Program-made: the position numbers and the translations under genes
Part shown: positions 37,050-48,196 of the stretch, piece by piece
Numbering within the stretch: position 1 is the stretch's first letter
Layout of the letters: each line of letters starts with the position of its first letter
DNA from: Apiospora phragmitis
Lineage: Eukaryota; Ascomycota; Sordariomycetes; Amphisphaeriales; Apiosporaceae
Direction: 5' to 3'
Assembly: GCA_038363925.1 (NCBI GenBank)
Contig: JAQQWL010000010.1
Location: forward strand, 558,001-622,000
DNA length: 64,000 nucleotides
Notes under the pieces: generated by a model
The model's input: the letters and a program-made list of their open reading frames with translations, nothing else
Told to the model about the DNA's origin: nothing
Databases searched by the model: none

Positions 37050-39073
37050 ATGGCACCCAACACCTTCACCCACGGCGGCGGCGGGGACCGAGACCGCTTC
37101 CCACCCCGGCACCCTGACCTGCCATCTGTGACTTTCCCATTCCAGTCCCGGGAGGCCGACTCCTCCAACCCGGAGACCCTGAACGAAGTGCCTCTAGAGG
37201 GACCCGTCTACAACAACGGGGGCAGCTCTTCCCCGGGCCACCAGCCCCGGCCCTCCACGGACTCGATGCCGCCCAACTCCAACACGGCGGCGCGGCTCGC
37301 CGAGCTCCGTAACGAGATGAAGGCCAACAAGCAGCAGATCCAGACACTCACCCAGGCCTACAGCGCCGTGCAGAGCGCCACCGAGGACATCTCGTCCACT
37401 CAAGAGATGCTCAGGAACTCGGGCAGCCCGAGGCAGCGTACGTATTACCACCACCAACTTCCATCCAGACTTATCTTATCAAAGTACTCTGAAGACACCT
37501 GTTTCCTTTCGCCGCCCCCTATGAACCGACTCATCTAACAAAATGTCAATAGCCTTGCTTTACTCCTACGACGCACCCCCTGGCCGCGGCAAGAGCACCC
37601 GTACCCAAGGAAGCAAGTTCCGGGACTACCACCACGAAGACATGGACCGGCCCGAGGAGCCCGAGAGGCAGGCCGCCGGCTACGAGAAGCAGGGCTGGGT
37701 CGACGACGACTACTACGAGGGCAACCCGTGGTACGGGCAGCCGCGCGACAAGCCCGTCTACAGCCTGGGCAAGCCGCTGCCGCACACGATGCGGGGCTCG
37801 TCCGGCACGAAGGACAAGAAGAAGCAGCAGAAGAAGAACAAGAACAGGGACGAGGCGTCCGCCGCCGAGGAGGGCCAGGCGCGGCCACATAACAAGAACA
37901 TGCAGCAGAGCATCGGCGGCGACGGCCATTTCCAAGAAGAGGGGCAGCAGCCGCCGAATAAGAACCAGCAGCAGAGCAGTGGCAACAACAACGATGGCGA
38001 TCCGAATAGTGAGAAGGAGAACCACCAAAACAGGGAGGACCGCGGTGGCCTCGAGCCCGGCGACAAGTACAAAGTCGACGGCGAGCCGATGGGCGAGTCG
38101 GAGGATAAGTTGGCGAGAGATGGCAAGAAAGACCCTAACGATCTGCGCAACTGGTGGGCGCGCTTTCGGGCCAAGTATCCGGAGCCACTGGCGGAGTTTC
38201 TTGCTGTAAGTATCTCTTCCCTATTCATTTTCTTCTACCCCTTCCATCATAGGTCAGCGCCATCTGTAGCACCGAAAGCTGACACCGAAACTCCAGACAG
38301 GCATGTCCATCTTCCTGGGCATCAGCGCGACGCTCACAATGAACCTGTCCAAGAATCAAGAGAACCAGTACGGCTCCTACGAGACGTCGTGCTGGGCGTG
38401 GGGCTTCGCCTTCATGTTCGGCATCTACATCGGCGGCGGCGTCTCGGGCGCGCACATGAGCCCGGCCATCTCCATCAGCCTGAGCCTGTTCCGCGGCTTC
38501 CCCTGGCGGCAGTGCGCCCTGTACATCGTCGTGCAGTTCGCCGCGAGCCTGAGCGCGGCCGCGCTCGCGTACGGCATTTATTATGATGCGCTGCACTACG
38601 TGGACCCGGCCATGGAGACGGGCTGGCAGAGCTTTTTTAGTTACCCGCAGGAGTGGGTGTCCAACGAGACCGCCTTCTGCAGCCAGGTGGTGGCGGGCGC
38701 GGTGATGATGATCGCCGTGTTCGCGCTGGGCGACGACCAGAACAACCCGCCGGGCATGGGCATGCACGCCTTCATCCTGGGTATGCTGCAGACGACGCTC
38801 AAGTTCTCGCTCGGCTACAACACGGGCTCGGCCCTGAACCCGGCCTCGGACTTCGGCCCCCGCCTCGTCGCCTGGGCCGTCGGGTACCGCACCCCCAAGG
38901 CCTTCACCAACGCCTGGTGGATCTACGGGCCCTGGGGCGGCGCTATGGTGGGCTCCATCGCGGGCTGCCTCATCTACGACCTCTTCATCTTCGTCGGCTC
39001 CGAGTCGCCCGTCAACTATAAGATGCCCGGCACCATCCGGAAGCGGACCAAGAAGATGTTTAGCCGCAAGTGA
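37050..39073 (+). CDS. MIP-family channel (aquaglyceroporin-like) with a long cytoplasmic N-terminus
   Basis: Exons 37050-37437, 37553-38205 and 38297-39073 join in phase for 605 residues. The first ~340 residues are hydrophilic and low complexity (Gln, Asn, Lys, Gly-rich), as in fungal Fps1/Yfl054-like channels whose extensions gate glycerol flux. The channel domain starts near residue 342 (AEFLATGMSIFLG). The first pore motif is altered to SPA (GAHMSPAIS, 402-404); the second is a normal NPA followed by Asp and Arg (NPASDFGPR, 528-536), the glycerol-facilitator pattern. Six hydrophobic spans are recognisable. The short tail is basic (TIRKRTKKMF). Function in glycerol or water transport across the plasma membrane is inferred from the family; the first-motif change could alter selectivity. 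The gene looks intact. Confidence 0.9.
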
Positions 39074-39598
39074 GAACGCGAGTCAAGAAAGACGGATTAT
39101 AAAGAAAATGGCAATATAGAAACGAGATTATCAGGAGAAGCAGGCACGCTACTAAACACGCTGCGAAGGGGTGTCAATCTTCTTGTCCACGTAAAACATG
39201 GACCAGCAGTAAGACTGGGGGCGATGGCACGAATAAACACACCAATAACCGTAGGATCGAGAACAAAAGAACAATGTGGTGTAATCTAGCCTTTGCTTAG
39301 CACATTGAGTAGCTTGGCCGATTACAGGAACTAATAAGAAGAATAAATAATGAGGAGCCAGCAATTGCCTCTGACAGGCATTCAGTACTCTGAACTGCTC
39401 TTTTCCAATCGGCGTCCGGGCTCTCACCATGAGATGTCGCAAGTCAATGCTAAAATATATCATTCTGGTGTACCATCAAGCCATCTTAGCTAGGTAGAGG
39501 ATATAACTGAATTACCTTCGCAGTGGATGGTGCTTAGGGAAGCATACATGGCTTCATACCAGTCGCCTCTTTCCTAGTATCTAGTACTAAGCGTCTCC
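39074..39598. other. Intergenic region
   Basis: No supportable gene; one 103-codon minus-strand frame (39152-39463) has no recognisable similarity. Confidence 0.5.
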
Positions 39599-40354
39599 TT
39601 AATAAATTCTCATTGTTATATTCTTCTTCGTTCTCTCCCTTATTTCCTCCGCACTGAGCGTCCATCCTAAACGCTCTATATCCTCCCTGAACTTATCATC
39701 CGAAAGATGCACCTCATGCACCTGAACAATGATATGCTGCAGGGACGGGATGGATCTGAAGTGGGCATCGACCAGCGCCAATGCTTCATGCCGGAGCGGG
39801 CGCTCCCTTCCCAAGAGCTGATGTTCCAGGTTGATAAACGTACTCGCAAGGTCTGTCAATAGGTTCCTCAGATTGGGGCAGCGGCGTCGCAGGCTCGCGA
39901 TGATGGCCATGTTTTGGGGGGCGAGAGCAGTGTTTCCCAGTTCAATACGGGCGTACTGCGGGAAGGCGATGACAGCATTCCCGAGATACTCTGCGCTGCT
40001 GCCAATCTTCTCAAGGAACGATCCCACCTCCTTGGCGAGGGCGAAGTTGGTGAAGTCCATGACGTTGATGAAGTAGAAGGAATCGGAAAAGTCGAAGCGG
40101 TTTTGGCCGTAAAAGACGGAGCAGGCTTCGGCGTGGACCGTCTTGCTCGTACGAAGGAGCTTGATAGCGAAACCTTTATTCATCCGACTCCAGGCGTACA
40201 AAGGCTGGAGGGTTTCCGAGGAAAGAAGGCATAGCTTGTATATCTGATCTCGGATTTCGCGGGGCAAGCTAAAGAAGGGTTTCTCTTCCACATTCTTGGA
40301 TTCCATCGCGAGTTTGTTGACGACGGTAGCCACAGGTTTCAGTCGAAGTATCAT
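39599..40354 (-). CDS. 2EXR-like fungal protein, single exon
   Basis: An open frame of 251 codons; an internal Met (about residue 17) is an alternative start. The signature FFSLPREIRDQIYKLCL near residues 27-43 followed by LLRTSKTVHAEACSVFYGQN is the common fungal arrangement of an F-box-like/2EXR-like helical motif and a second block on parental structures. The rest has hydrophobic helices (LRNLLTDLASTF, LQHIIVQVHEV) and no catalytic motif. It differs from the four 2EXR paralogues downstream, which have an intron and the block VNHESRxETLRKY. The biochemical function of this family is unknown. It looks intact. Confidence 0.72.
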   Translation of the reverse strand: MILRLKPVATVVNKLAMESKNVEEKPFFSLPREIRDQIYKLCLLSSETLQPLYAWSRMNKGFAIKLLRTSKTVHAEACSVFYGQNRFDFSDSFYFINVMDFTNFALAKEVGSFLEKIGSSAEYLGNAVIAFPQYARIELGNTALAPQNMAIIASLRRRCPNLRNLLTDLASTFINLEHQLLGRERPLRHEALALVDAHFRSIPSLQHIIVQVHEVHLSDDKFREDIERLGWTLSAEEIRERTKKNITMRIY

Positions 40355-40929
40355 CGTTGAGTAGAAGTTTAGTTAGGTGGCCGAAGCAGCCAACACTGGT
40401 AGGCAGGTTTTATAGGCAGGAGTTGCATTGCAGCTGGACGACGAGAAGGAAGTAGATGCAAACAGGTCATTCATTGGTGTACCTTAGGAAATATGGATGT
40501 AGGTTTGGAAATTACCTTCTTCCTTATCAATCATGGAAGAAATCGAACCGCTAATCTGAGGCGCTCTACAGCGCCAAACACCTAAACGAGGGCCACAGGG
40601 CAGCGCGAAAACCCCGCCGTCGGATCCGGCTGCCTGGATCCCAGAACCAGATTTTAGCTTGCGACACTATCCGAAGAGACATGATTAAACACATGAAGGA
40701 TATGTTTAGGTAGGCAGTTCTAAATTTCATCAACACCTAAGCAGGTTACGATTATCTTGCTGAGTTGGCAATTGAATCCCTATAAGGGGAGAACGTGAAT
40801 CAACCCAGCGCTGGCTGAACTGTTACCTAAAGGGACCGTGTTCTTGGAAATATATTTCTTAGCCAGCAAGCCCTGGCGCCAACCCTTATTATCTTCTAAT
40901 TTCCTCTATATTTGAGCTCTTGAAGTGTA
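40355..40929. other. Intergenic region
   Basis: No gene seen in this stretch. Confidence 0.5.
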
Positions 40930-41880
40930 GGTACGTTTACAAAGTCATCCCACTTCCTCTTCCATGTATTGAACAGATCCGGTGCACAAACGCCGCGACG
41001 CGACCCGTCTCCAGCAATGTGATGAGGCGACCTCGAGCCAGGCCACGGTGCAGAACCGGCCGCTCTCGAGATGCCTCTGCCCGATCTTCCGGCAGGTGTC
41101 ATCCTCCGAGTAGGTGGCGTCCGCTTTCTAAAACTTCCACAGCACCTGCAGGCCCCGGCGGCGGTCCAGGAGCGAACCCAGCGCTTCCGCGAGGGCTACG
41201 GCGTGCTGCTAATCGTAGGCCATGATCGTGCTTAGGTTGAACAGGACGGTACCGGCGCCGTCGTTCCCCCCGCGCTGCAGCCACGCGGCCAGCGCGGGGT
41301 CCTGCTCGGCCGTGGGCGGGCACGGGAGGATGAGGGGGCCGACGCATATCACGTTGGGCGGGACGTAGTCAGAGGAGATGCTGGCCGCGGCCAGCGCCTG
41401 CGTGATCCAGGGCGTGCGGTCGGGTCGATGCCCATCTCGCGCACCAGGTCCAGGTACGGCGTCCGTAGTCAGGGTCCCATCCACCTTGAGCCACCCCACC
41501 ACCGTCGACGGAGATACCAAGTAGGTGATGTAGGCCATGGAAGAACCGGCCGACCCCAACACGGCCCTCGAGGTAGCCCTGGCCTGCGAGAATGTGAAAT
41601 TCTGCAACGGCGGCGCTGCTGCTGCTTCTACTGTTCTCTTCGCTACTGATAGAGGCGCTCGACTTCGGTGTACGGTTTCTTCTCTCGCAACCACTTGATG
41701 GCGATCATATGCACAATTTTGAAGCCCCAGGGCACATTGACGATGAAGAGCGCCCAGGTGTTCTTGCCTTGTACCTGATCTAGGGTTCGCGGGTGGCACG
41801 CGACTGGATTGGAAAAGCACAGCAGCAAAGCCTACCAAAGAGATCAACGTGCCATAGCTGGTATTCCTCAACATTGTCAA
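40930..41880 (-). pseudogene. Decayed UDP-glycosyltransferase-like gene
   Basis: The minus strand carries blocks of a fungal UDP-glucosyl/glucuronosyltransferase in order: a start near 41880, a middle part (PYLDLVREMGIDPTARP), SDYVPPNVICVGPLILPCPP, DPALAAWLQR, a block equivalent to the VLFNLGS motif (VLFNLSTIMAYD), then ALAEALGSLLDRR, LQVLWKF. At least two in-frame TAG codons interrupt it (after AYD and after WKF), and frame shifts are needed around 41420-41440 and further upstream. The N-terminal acceptor-binding half is mostly unrecognisable, and no HCGWNS-type motif is readable. This is a dead gene between two 2EXR-type genes. Confidence 0.72.
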
Positions 41881-42245
41881 ATGACTGCTATTTCTGTTCT
41901 AGCACGGAAGATGGCACAATTTTGAGGGGATGGCGATGGATTGATCAGTTCTACACGGCCTAGAATGGAATATCTGTGAAGTGAATCCCTAGCGAGTCCA
42001 ATTGGACACTCCTTGGGGTTCTCCGCCCCTTCACCAGTTTCGTGATAAACACAGTCCAACTGCCCCAACCTTTGACAAATCCAATCCACCAGCAGCAACT
42101 GCCATCCCAGCGCTCACTTCCGAGTAATCATCGTCCGTATCCTGCGTATCCGTATGTAGCGCTGGGTAAGCTCGCGTAGCTCACGCGTCAATCACGTCTT
42201 GGCCGTGTCGTCGCCGCCAAGAGACTGCTGCTGTTAATCCAAGTC
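41881..42245. other. Intergenic region
   Basis: No gene seen. Confidence 0.4.
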
Positions 42246-43185
42246 CTACAACAGCCGGTGATCTTGCCGCTCTGTGCAGTAATCGGTCTCATGGTCTTCG
42301 ATCAACCAAGACTCTGGGCTGAATGTGTTCCAGAGACTTTCCCCGACAAAAAAAACAGCCAAGGTTCGTGTTGTTCGGCCGGCTCGCCGTCGCCAAGTAA
42401 AGCGACGTTGCTCTGCCCCAGAAAGCGAATCCGGAAACCGTGACAATAGTCATCTTTGGCGACCGGCTCAATATGCACTCCGCCTTTGTCTTTGCTGCGG
42501 AATAACATGGGGCGATATGAGTGGCGCATATCCTCCCGAATCTCGCTGGTATCAAGAAACTTTTGCGGGACGTCGATGTGGAGTTCACGAAGAGTTGCGA
42601 AATATTTCTTTTTGGCGTAGAAAAGAAAATTTCCCAACGTCTTGTAGCCGATTGCTTCTGGGCTCGGATACGCATCGTAGAAGGGATCGTTTGCCACTTC
42701 AGTTGTTTCCAGGATCATCTGTTCTGTTCGGAGGAAGTGCGCGCGTGTCATGCTGGGACACAGCAGCTTATACATGCAGTCCACTGAGTGTCGGTCGATC
42801 TCGGGATTCATAAAAGCGCGGAAGATGTAGGTTGAGGAGTTGGGCACTCTTTCGTACTTCCTCAGTGTCTCTTCGCGAGATTCATGATTCACTTGCGAAG
42901 TGATTGGTAGCTTGTAATCAAGCTCAATGATCGGCTCGTACTTATAACGACTACAGGTAGTTAGGTCGTATGGTCCGATTACTTCAGGCTCCCAAGTTGC
43001 CCGCCACTGAAGAATCCAAGTCAGCTAGACGGCAGGATGTCAGATAGCTGGCTAGGTGTTCAACTTACAATCTTGAGTCGAAGCTCATGGGGTAGACGCA
43101 AGTATGGCTTGAACTCGGCATCGTGGTCGGGTACCTTAGGCTTAAAGACCAATTTCCAGAGAGTCCTTGAATGCCGTGAAGTCAT
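42246..43185 (-). CDS. 2EXR family protein, copy 1, frame broken at a T run
   Basis: Exon 1 (43185-43069) starts at the second of two nearby ATGs, the one in frame with the domain, and ends at the 2EXR motif FKPYLRLPHELRLKI. A 44 bp intron (GTAAGT...CTAG) is followed by exon 2 from 43024 (LTWILQWRATWEPEVI, VNHESREETLRKYERVPN, a middle hydrophobic region, then RPMLFRSKDKGGVHIEPV). The frame runs to a stop at 42302, but the expected end (SLWNTFSPESWLIED, equal to the LCLWHVFxPxDFL block of the paralogues) is open one frame away to 42246. The run of eight T at 42348-42355 would keep frame with nine. Restored, the protein is about 298 residues. Function of the 2EXR family is unknown. Confidence 0.72.
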
Positions 43186-43720
43186 CCATCTTGCAATTGG
43201 GTGTCACGGTCGTGTCTGCGCTGCGTTGGTGGAATAAATGGTTGTCGGATGATGAAAAGTAACTTGGCCTGTTTCCTTCGGGTAAAACGAGGTAAACAGG
43301 GCGGTTTAGGTTGATCATCCGACGAAGACAATTAAGAGGAAATGGAAATGCAGGAAACGGATAGCCTAGTGATTGGGGGAAAACGTTCAACTAATAATCG
43401 GATTTTCCCATTACCAGGTAGATGAAAGCCAGTAGTACTTTACTTGCACTTTACGCGTACCTCATCTTTGTGTTATTGTGGGTTGAAAATGGGTTACCGA
43501 GGAAAGGAATTTGAAAACCTTTAAGCAAGTGTACCATTAATGAAGTGAATAATTAGAACTGTCTCCCTGCCAGCTATTTGGCGTCCCATAACCATCTACC
43601 CAACTGCCATTCAATCTCGCCAAAACCCCGTGGTTACATCACTTGTACAACGCGCCTGAAAATCGCTATCTATAAGCCTAAGAGGATATCGTGATGCCGC
43701 TGTACGAGTTGGCGGACTGC

Positions 43721-44670
43721 CTAGTCTCCCCACAAGAAGTCCTCAACAGAGAAAACGTGCCAGAGATAGATGCCCAGACGGTCCAGGAAGTCCCGATGCT
43801 CCATCGGGTCCACGCCAACGCCGTCCCTGGTATACTGAGCGGCTTCACCCTTCTTCATGAAGAGGATCCGTATCGTTTTCCAACCCCAGCCCCGGGGGCC
43901 CATAGCCGACATGGAGATGTGGACGCCCCCTCCGTCCGGCGTTCGAACGAACAGAGAAGACCGAGTGCCGAAGAGGCGAGCAACGCCCAGGCCGCAGACA
44001 CGGGGACCGGGGGAAGTCGGTGACCCCTCTGAAGTCCAAACTCACGTCCAGCTCGGCCGTGAGCTCGCGCAGGCTGGGGAAGTAGGCCGCCACCACGTAG
44101 CGCAGGAAGTTGTCAAAGGTCTTGTGGCCGGGGCGGAGGCTGTAGTAAACGACCCAGCACGGCAGTGCGATATCGATTCTCTGGAGCTTCTGGAGGAGGA
44201 CAGCGGAGTACTGGCTCGCGGCCACGCGCTGCAGAGCGCAGCAGCGGAAACATACGGTGTCGATTTCGTAGTTGACGACATCCCTGGCGTCGCAGGGCCA
44301 TGTCGTGAGAGGCCAGCGGTACGGGAATGTGGGGATCCTGCTGTACTTGCGAAGGGTTTCGTGGCGAGACTCGTGGTTGACGCGAGCTGTGACGGGGAGC
44401 GGCGTGTCCAGGCGGCGGGGGCGCCGTTACGACCGGTACGCAGTCGGGCGATCCCGCTGGGGTATACCGAGAACTTTCGAGGAGTCCACGAGGCCCGCCA
44501 CTGCCGTTGTTCAAGATTAGTTGATGGCTAAAAGAGGACTAATCGAAACGGCTTGCAATCTTGCATCGAATTTCGGCGGGGAGCCGTGGAAACTGGTCAG
44601 ATTTTGTATTCTCGTTCGATACCGCAGGGGGACTTTGTCGACCCTCCGGATGATTAAGGGGGCATGACAT
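43721..44670 (-). pseudogene. 2EXR family, copy 2, with two or more frame changes and a GC-AG intron
   Basis: Exon 1 (44670-44557) reads from MSCPLNHPEG to FPRLPAEIRCKI. The intron 44501-44556 begins GCAAGC and ends CAG, at the same site as in the other copies. Exon 2 continues WRASWTPRKF, shifts frame at a five-base C/G run (44417-44421), resumes LDTPLPVTARVNHESRHETLRKY through VVNYEIDTV and FDNFLRYVVAAYFPSLREL, shifts again near 44009-44013, and ends with SLFVRTPDGGG, GWGWKTIRIL and LGIYLWHVFSVEDFLWGD at 43721. The first shift fits one missing base; the second needs one extra or two missing. It may be a pseudogene or a real gene with errors; all conserved blocks are present. Confidence 0.68.
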
Positions 44671-45100
44671 ACTGCGCCTGGAATGATATCCTCAACGTAC
44701 GTTCTCGATGTGTTGGTGGCGCTCGAGACGAGGCATCGAACTGAACAGACAAGCTTTTGACAGACGAAGTGCTTACTGACATAGATTATGGAAAGAAATT
44801 CAGTGATAAGGGACAGTTGGAAAAGTCAATCAGCTAACACAGGTCCGGAAGTAAATGATTTGGTCATTAGGTTCAAACATAACCAAGTACGCCAATGGGT
44901 ATGTTCTTTGTTTTTTGAGTTTCTCGCACGTCTTACTTGACTACGATGCAGAATAAATTAGGAATGGGGATCATATTGATTAATGATTCTTGCTCACTGG
45001 CTGAGAGTTGTTCTCTCCGTGTCCACTGAGCTGTTTCTAGTATACAGTGATGTACAGACGATGCGTGCGTGTAGGACGCCGAGGAACCGCCAACCTACGA
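44671..45100. other. Intergenic region
   Basis: No gene seen. Confidence 0.4.
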
Positions 45101-46028
45101 TCAGGAGTGCGACAACTGGTTGACTAATCGCTGAACTTCCGGGTCTCTCAGCAAGAAGTCGTTAGGCCTGAAGACGTGCCAGAGGCATAAGGTCAGATAT
45201 TTCAGGGCACCCCGGGGACCCCGGTGGTCCCAGGCGTCTTCCGCATCGTCACGTCCGGCGGCCTCGCACTTTCCCACGAAGCGAATCTTGGTCGAATGCC
45301 AAAGACGCCGCCCGCACCTCTGTGTGATGACCGGCGAGAACTCGAGCCCGCGTTCGTCCCGTGTGCGGATGAAGAGAGGGCGAAGGGAGCGCACAATCTC
45401 CGGGTTCATATGATCAAAGTGCGGCGTCGGGGAAACTGCGACCTCAATCTCTTGCAGGCTCGAGAAGTATCTCCACACGACGTAGCGTAGAAAGTTGTCG
45501 AGCGTCTCGTAGCCCGGCCGATCAGAGAAGCGGCCCTTCCCGTACAAGCACTCGGGTGCCGATTCATGCACTGTTATGTAAAGTCTTTTGAACTTGTGCA
45601 AGATATCTTCCGGGTAATCAGTGGCGCATCTGGGGTAAGGCTCGAAAAGCAATGCGTCCAACTCGTTGATGCGGGCGTTGAACTCCAAGAAAGGTGAGTT
45701 GGGAATCTTGTAGTACTTCCGCATGGTCTCTGAGCGGGACTCACGATTCACGTGAGCTGTGGCGGGTAGGCGGCGCTTCCAGAAACGTCTCCAGTACCAG
45801 TTGTTTTGGGGACTTGGCGTTCGCAATAACCATAGGTTGACCCTGTCGGGGAGCCATGTAGCCTGCCACTAGAGAGCCGAGCGTTAGCTTCTGCTGCGAG
45901 ATGTGACTGTTAGGAAACCTTACGATCTGGCGTCGAATTTCCAAAGGAAGTCGCGGGAATGGGTGGAATGTTGGTGCAACCTGACTTTCGGCTGCTGGCT
46001 CAGTCGAGTCCTCCATTGTGAGGGTCAT
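45101..46028 (-). CDS. 2EXR family protein, copy 3, intact
   Basis: Exon 1 (46028-45924) encodes 35 residues ending FPRLPLEIRRQI, the 2EXR motif. A 55 bp intron (GTAAGG...CTAG) is followed by exon 2 (45868-45101) beginning WQATWLPDRVN. Conserved blocks follow in the family order: ATAHVNRESRSETMRKYYKIPNS, LDNFLRYVVWRYFSSLQEI, RSLRPLFIRTRDERGLEF and LTLCLWHVFRPNDFLL. The product of 290 residues needs no frame correction, and it is the best reference for the cluster. The Met at residue 5 is an alternative start. No enzymatic motif is visible; the protein is predicted soluble. Confidence 0.8.
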
Positions 46029-46178
46029 AGCTTGCCACGTATCTCTTAATATGCCTGATTGCTCTCGAGTTCAGGCGTCAAGTTGGGCAGGCAGGCCAGC
46101 TACTATTGTTGTTGAATGGTGAGATGGGGATGGAAACGTTGGATGGAGTGGCTTGACTTAGTCTGAGTAAGTAAATAA

Positions 46179-47131
46179 TTACTGAAGTGAAGCAAGTTGA
46201 AGGAAGGAGGGAGTCGAGTAAAGTGGGAAGAATGCGGGTTTAAAAAGGTGCCAGATACATAGACCCATGTAGTCCAAGAAGGTTTGATGCTCAGAATGGT
46301 CTTCACCGTCACCATATAGATCTGCCTCGTGCTCTTGTATAATCAGGATCTTGATCTCGAGTCCCACCCACCCCAGTGGTTGGTGGTCGGCATAAACCGC
46401 AATCCATGTCCATCTGACGTCCGAAAGAAGAGAGGGCGGATGGAGCGGCTCATGCCCTGAAAGGTGCGGCAAGTGCGTGACAAGGAGTGCTGTCTGAGAT
46501 CGATTTGTGGCGGGAGATCGATATCAAGCTCACGAAGGCTTGGGAAATACTTCGCCGCGACGTAGCGTAGGAAGTTCTCAAGTGTTTTGAAGTCCTCTCG
46601 CTCAGGCTTGCAGCCATGTATCCAGCATCGTGGAACGATGGTAATTCGCTGGAGGTTCTGCAAAACCGCCGCTGGGAGCTTGCGGGCGTTGCACGACGAA
46701 TGGTAACAACTGAAGCCCATAGTGTCCACTTCATAGTTGATGAAGCCGCTGATTTGCCAGGACGGAGTGCTGGAGATCTTGGGATACACTCGCAGCGTTT
46801 CGGCGTGGGCCTCCTGATTGACTCGGGCCGTGGCCGGGAGGGGTGCAATCGGGCCTTTGAAGCCTATGCCAATGCCAGTGCCGTTCCATATCCTTGACGC
46901 CTCATATGACGACGCTGGGAATATGTTAGGAGGAAATGCAGCCTGCCACTAGAGAGCACAACATTAAATGCTGATACAGAAGGATACTCCGAGGCAACTT
47001 ACAATCTTGCATCGAATCTCAGCTGGGAGTCGCAGAAACGGGGTGAATTCGTCGGCCTGACTTAGCATCCCGCGAACACTTGGTAGTTCCCAAGGACCAT
47101 CAATAGGGTGATCCATTTTGGGATTTGGCAT
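46179..47131 (-). CDS. 2EXR family protein, copy 4, frame broken once near the C-terminus
   Basis: Two in-frame starts exist (47131 and 47116). Exon 1 ends FLRLPAEIRCKI at 47003; a 54 bp intron (GTAAGT...CTAG) precedes exon 2 at 46948 (WQAAFPPNIF). Family blocks follow: ATARVNQEAHAETLRVY, ISGFINYEVDTMGFSC, LENFLRYVAAKYFPSLRELDI, RSIRPLFFRTSDGHGLRF. After NHWGG the frame ends at 46343, while the expected tail VGLEIKILI to GLCIWHLFKPAFFPL is open one frame away down to 46179. One additional G in the run region 46363-46374 restores phase. Function unknown. Confidence 0.75.
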
Positions 47132-48196
47132 GCTTGGTATATGTCCTCTTTGTGCTGGGTCTCAAGTTCAGGCACATAATTGTCGATGCGAAGAAAGTGA
47201 GGATTTGGATGAGAGGGGTCGCTTCATGAGGGTGGCTGCCTGGAGCAGATTACCTAAGTAAGTAGGATTGGAGATCCCAAGCTTACCTAAGTAACTAGGC
47301 CGATACTACCTAGGGTACAACGTGATTCGTTGGAGCTTTACTCACGCGTCACCTGAACATATGGGAGATGGATCTGTATATGTAAGTACCTGTCAAAACT
47401 GTTTCGCCAGCAGCGAGCACTAATATCAAATTGTTGAATTGCGAATAGCAAGCCTTGAAGAGATACTGTGACTCTTGGGAGTCTTTCACTCAAGCAATCA
47501 CACGAGCAAGGGGTTTCTACTTCTACATAAGTACACATCGATCGTAAGCATGTACCCAATGCCAAACATGTATTTCCAAGATACTAACATCTCACCCTGG
47601 CAAACGAGCGCCGTCCTAAAGCAGCTTCGACTGATCTCGCTTTCTATATGATGGAAGATATAACGTATTGATTGCTTTTGATGAGAGTTTTGCTGTGTAG
47701 GAGATACGTCTTCAATTAATTATCCGACCAAGCTTCACCCCTAATACATTCTCCTGTAATTACTACGCACGAAAACGCCCGTCTGTCGGAGGTTGGGTCT
47801 GACACCGTCACGCCAAGGTAGTTCAAGGGTGCTTGCATAGATAGAGCTAGGTATTATCAAGAGGATAGGCATCCCAGATACGGTGCCGTGGTCGGGCGTC
47901 TTCCAGTACAGATCCTGCGTGTCGAGATGGAGACCCCAGATCCCGGCATCGGCGGTGAATGTCGCCCAGGGAAGGCGGGTCTCGGATTATTATCCAGATG
48001 TCGTACACGGCGTCATTACGGCCGTTGAATCCGTTGGTTGTTACATGAGGAATGTAGCAGCAACACCACAGCCACATAGTTCATCGCGCAACACCACTCC
48101 TTTCACCCCGAGTTCTCAACCGTGCATGTAGGCTATACCGTCGTATTAGCCTCGGAGCTCATATTACACACCTTGGTGGTTTGGAGGTTGCTTGCC
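47132..48196. other. Intergenic region
   Basis: About 1.1 kb without a supportable gene. Short frames on both strands around 47847-48131 overlap and lack recognisable content. Confidence 0.5.
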
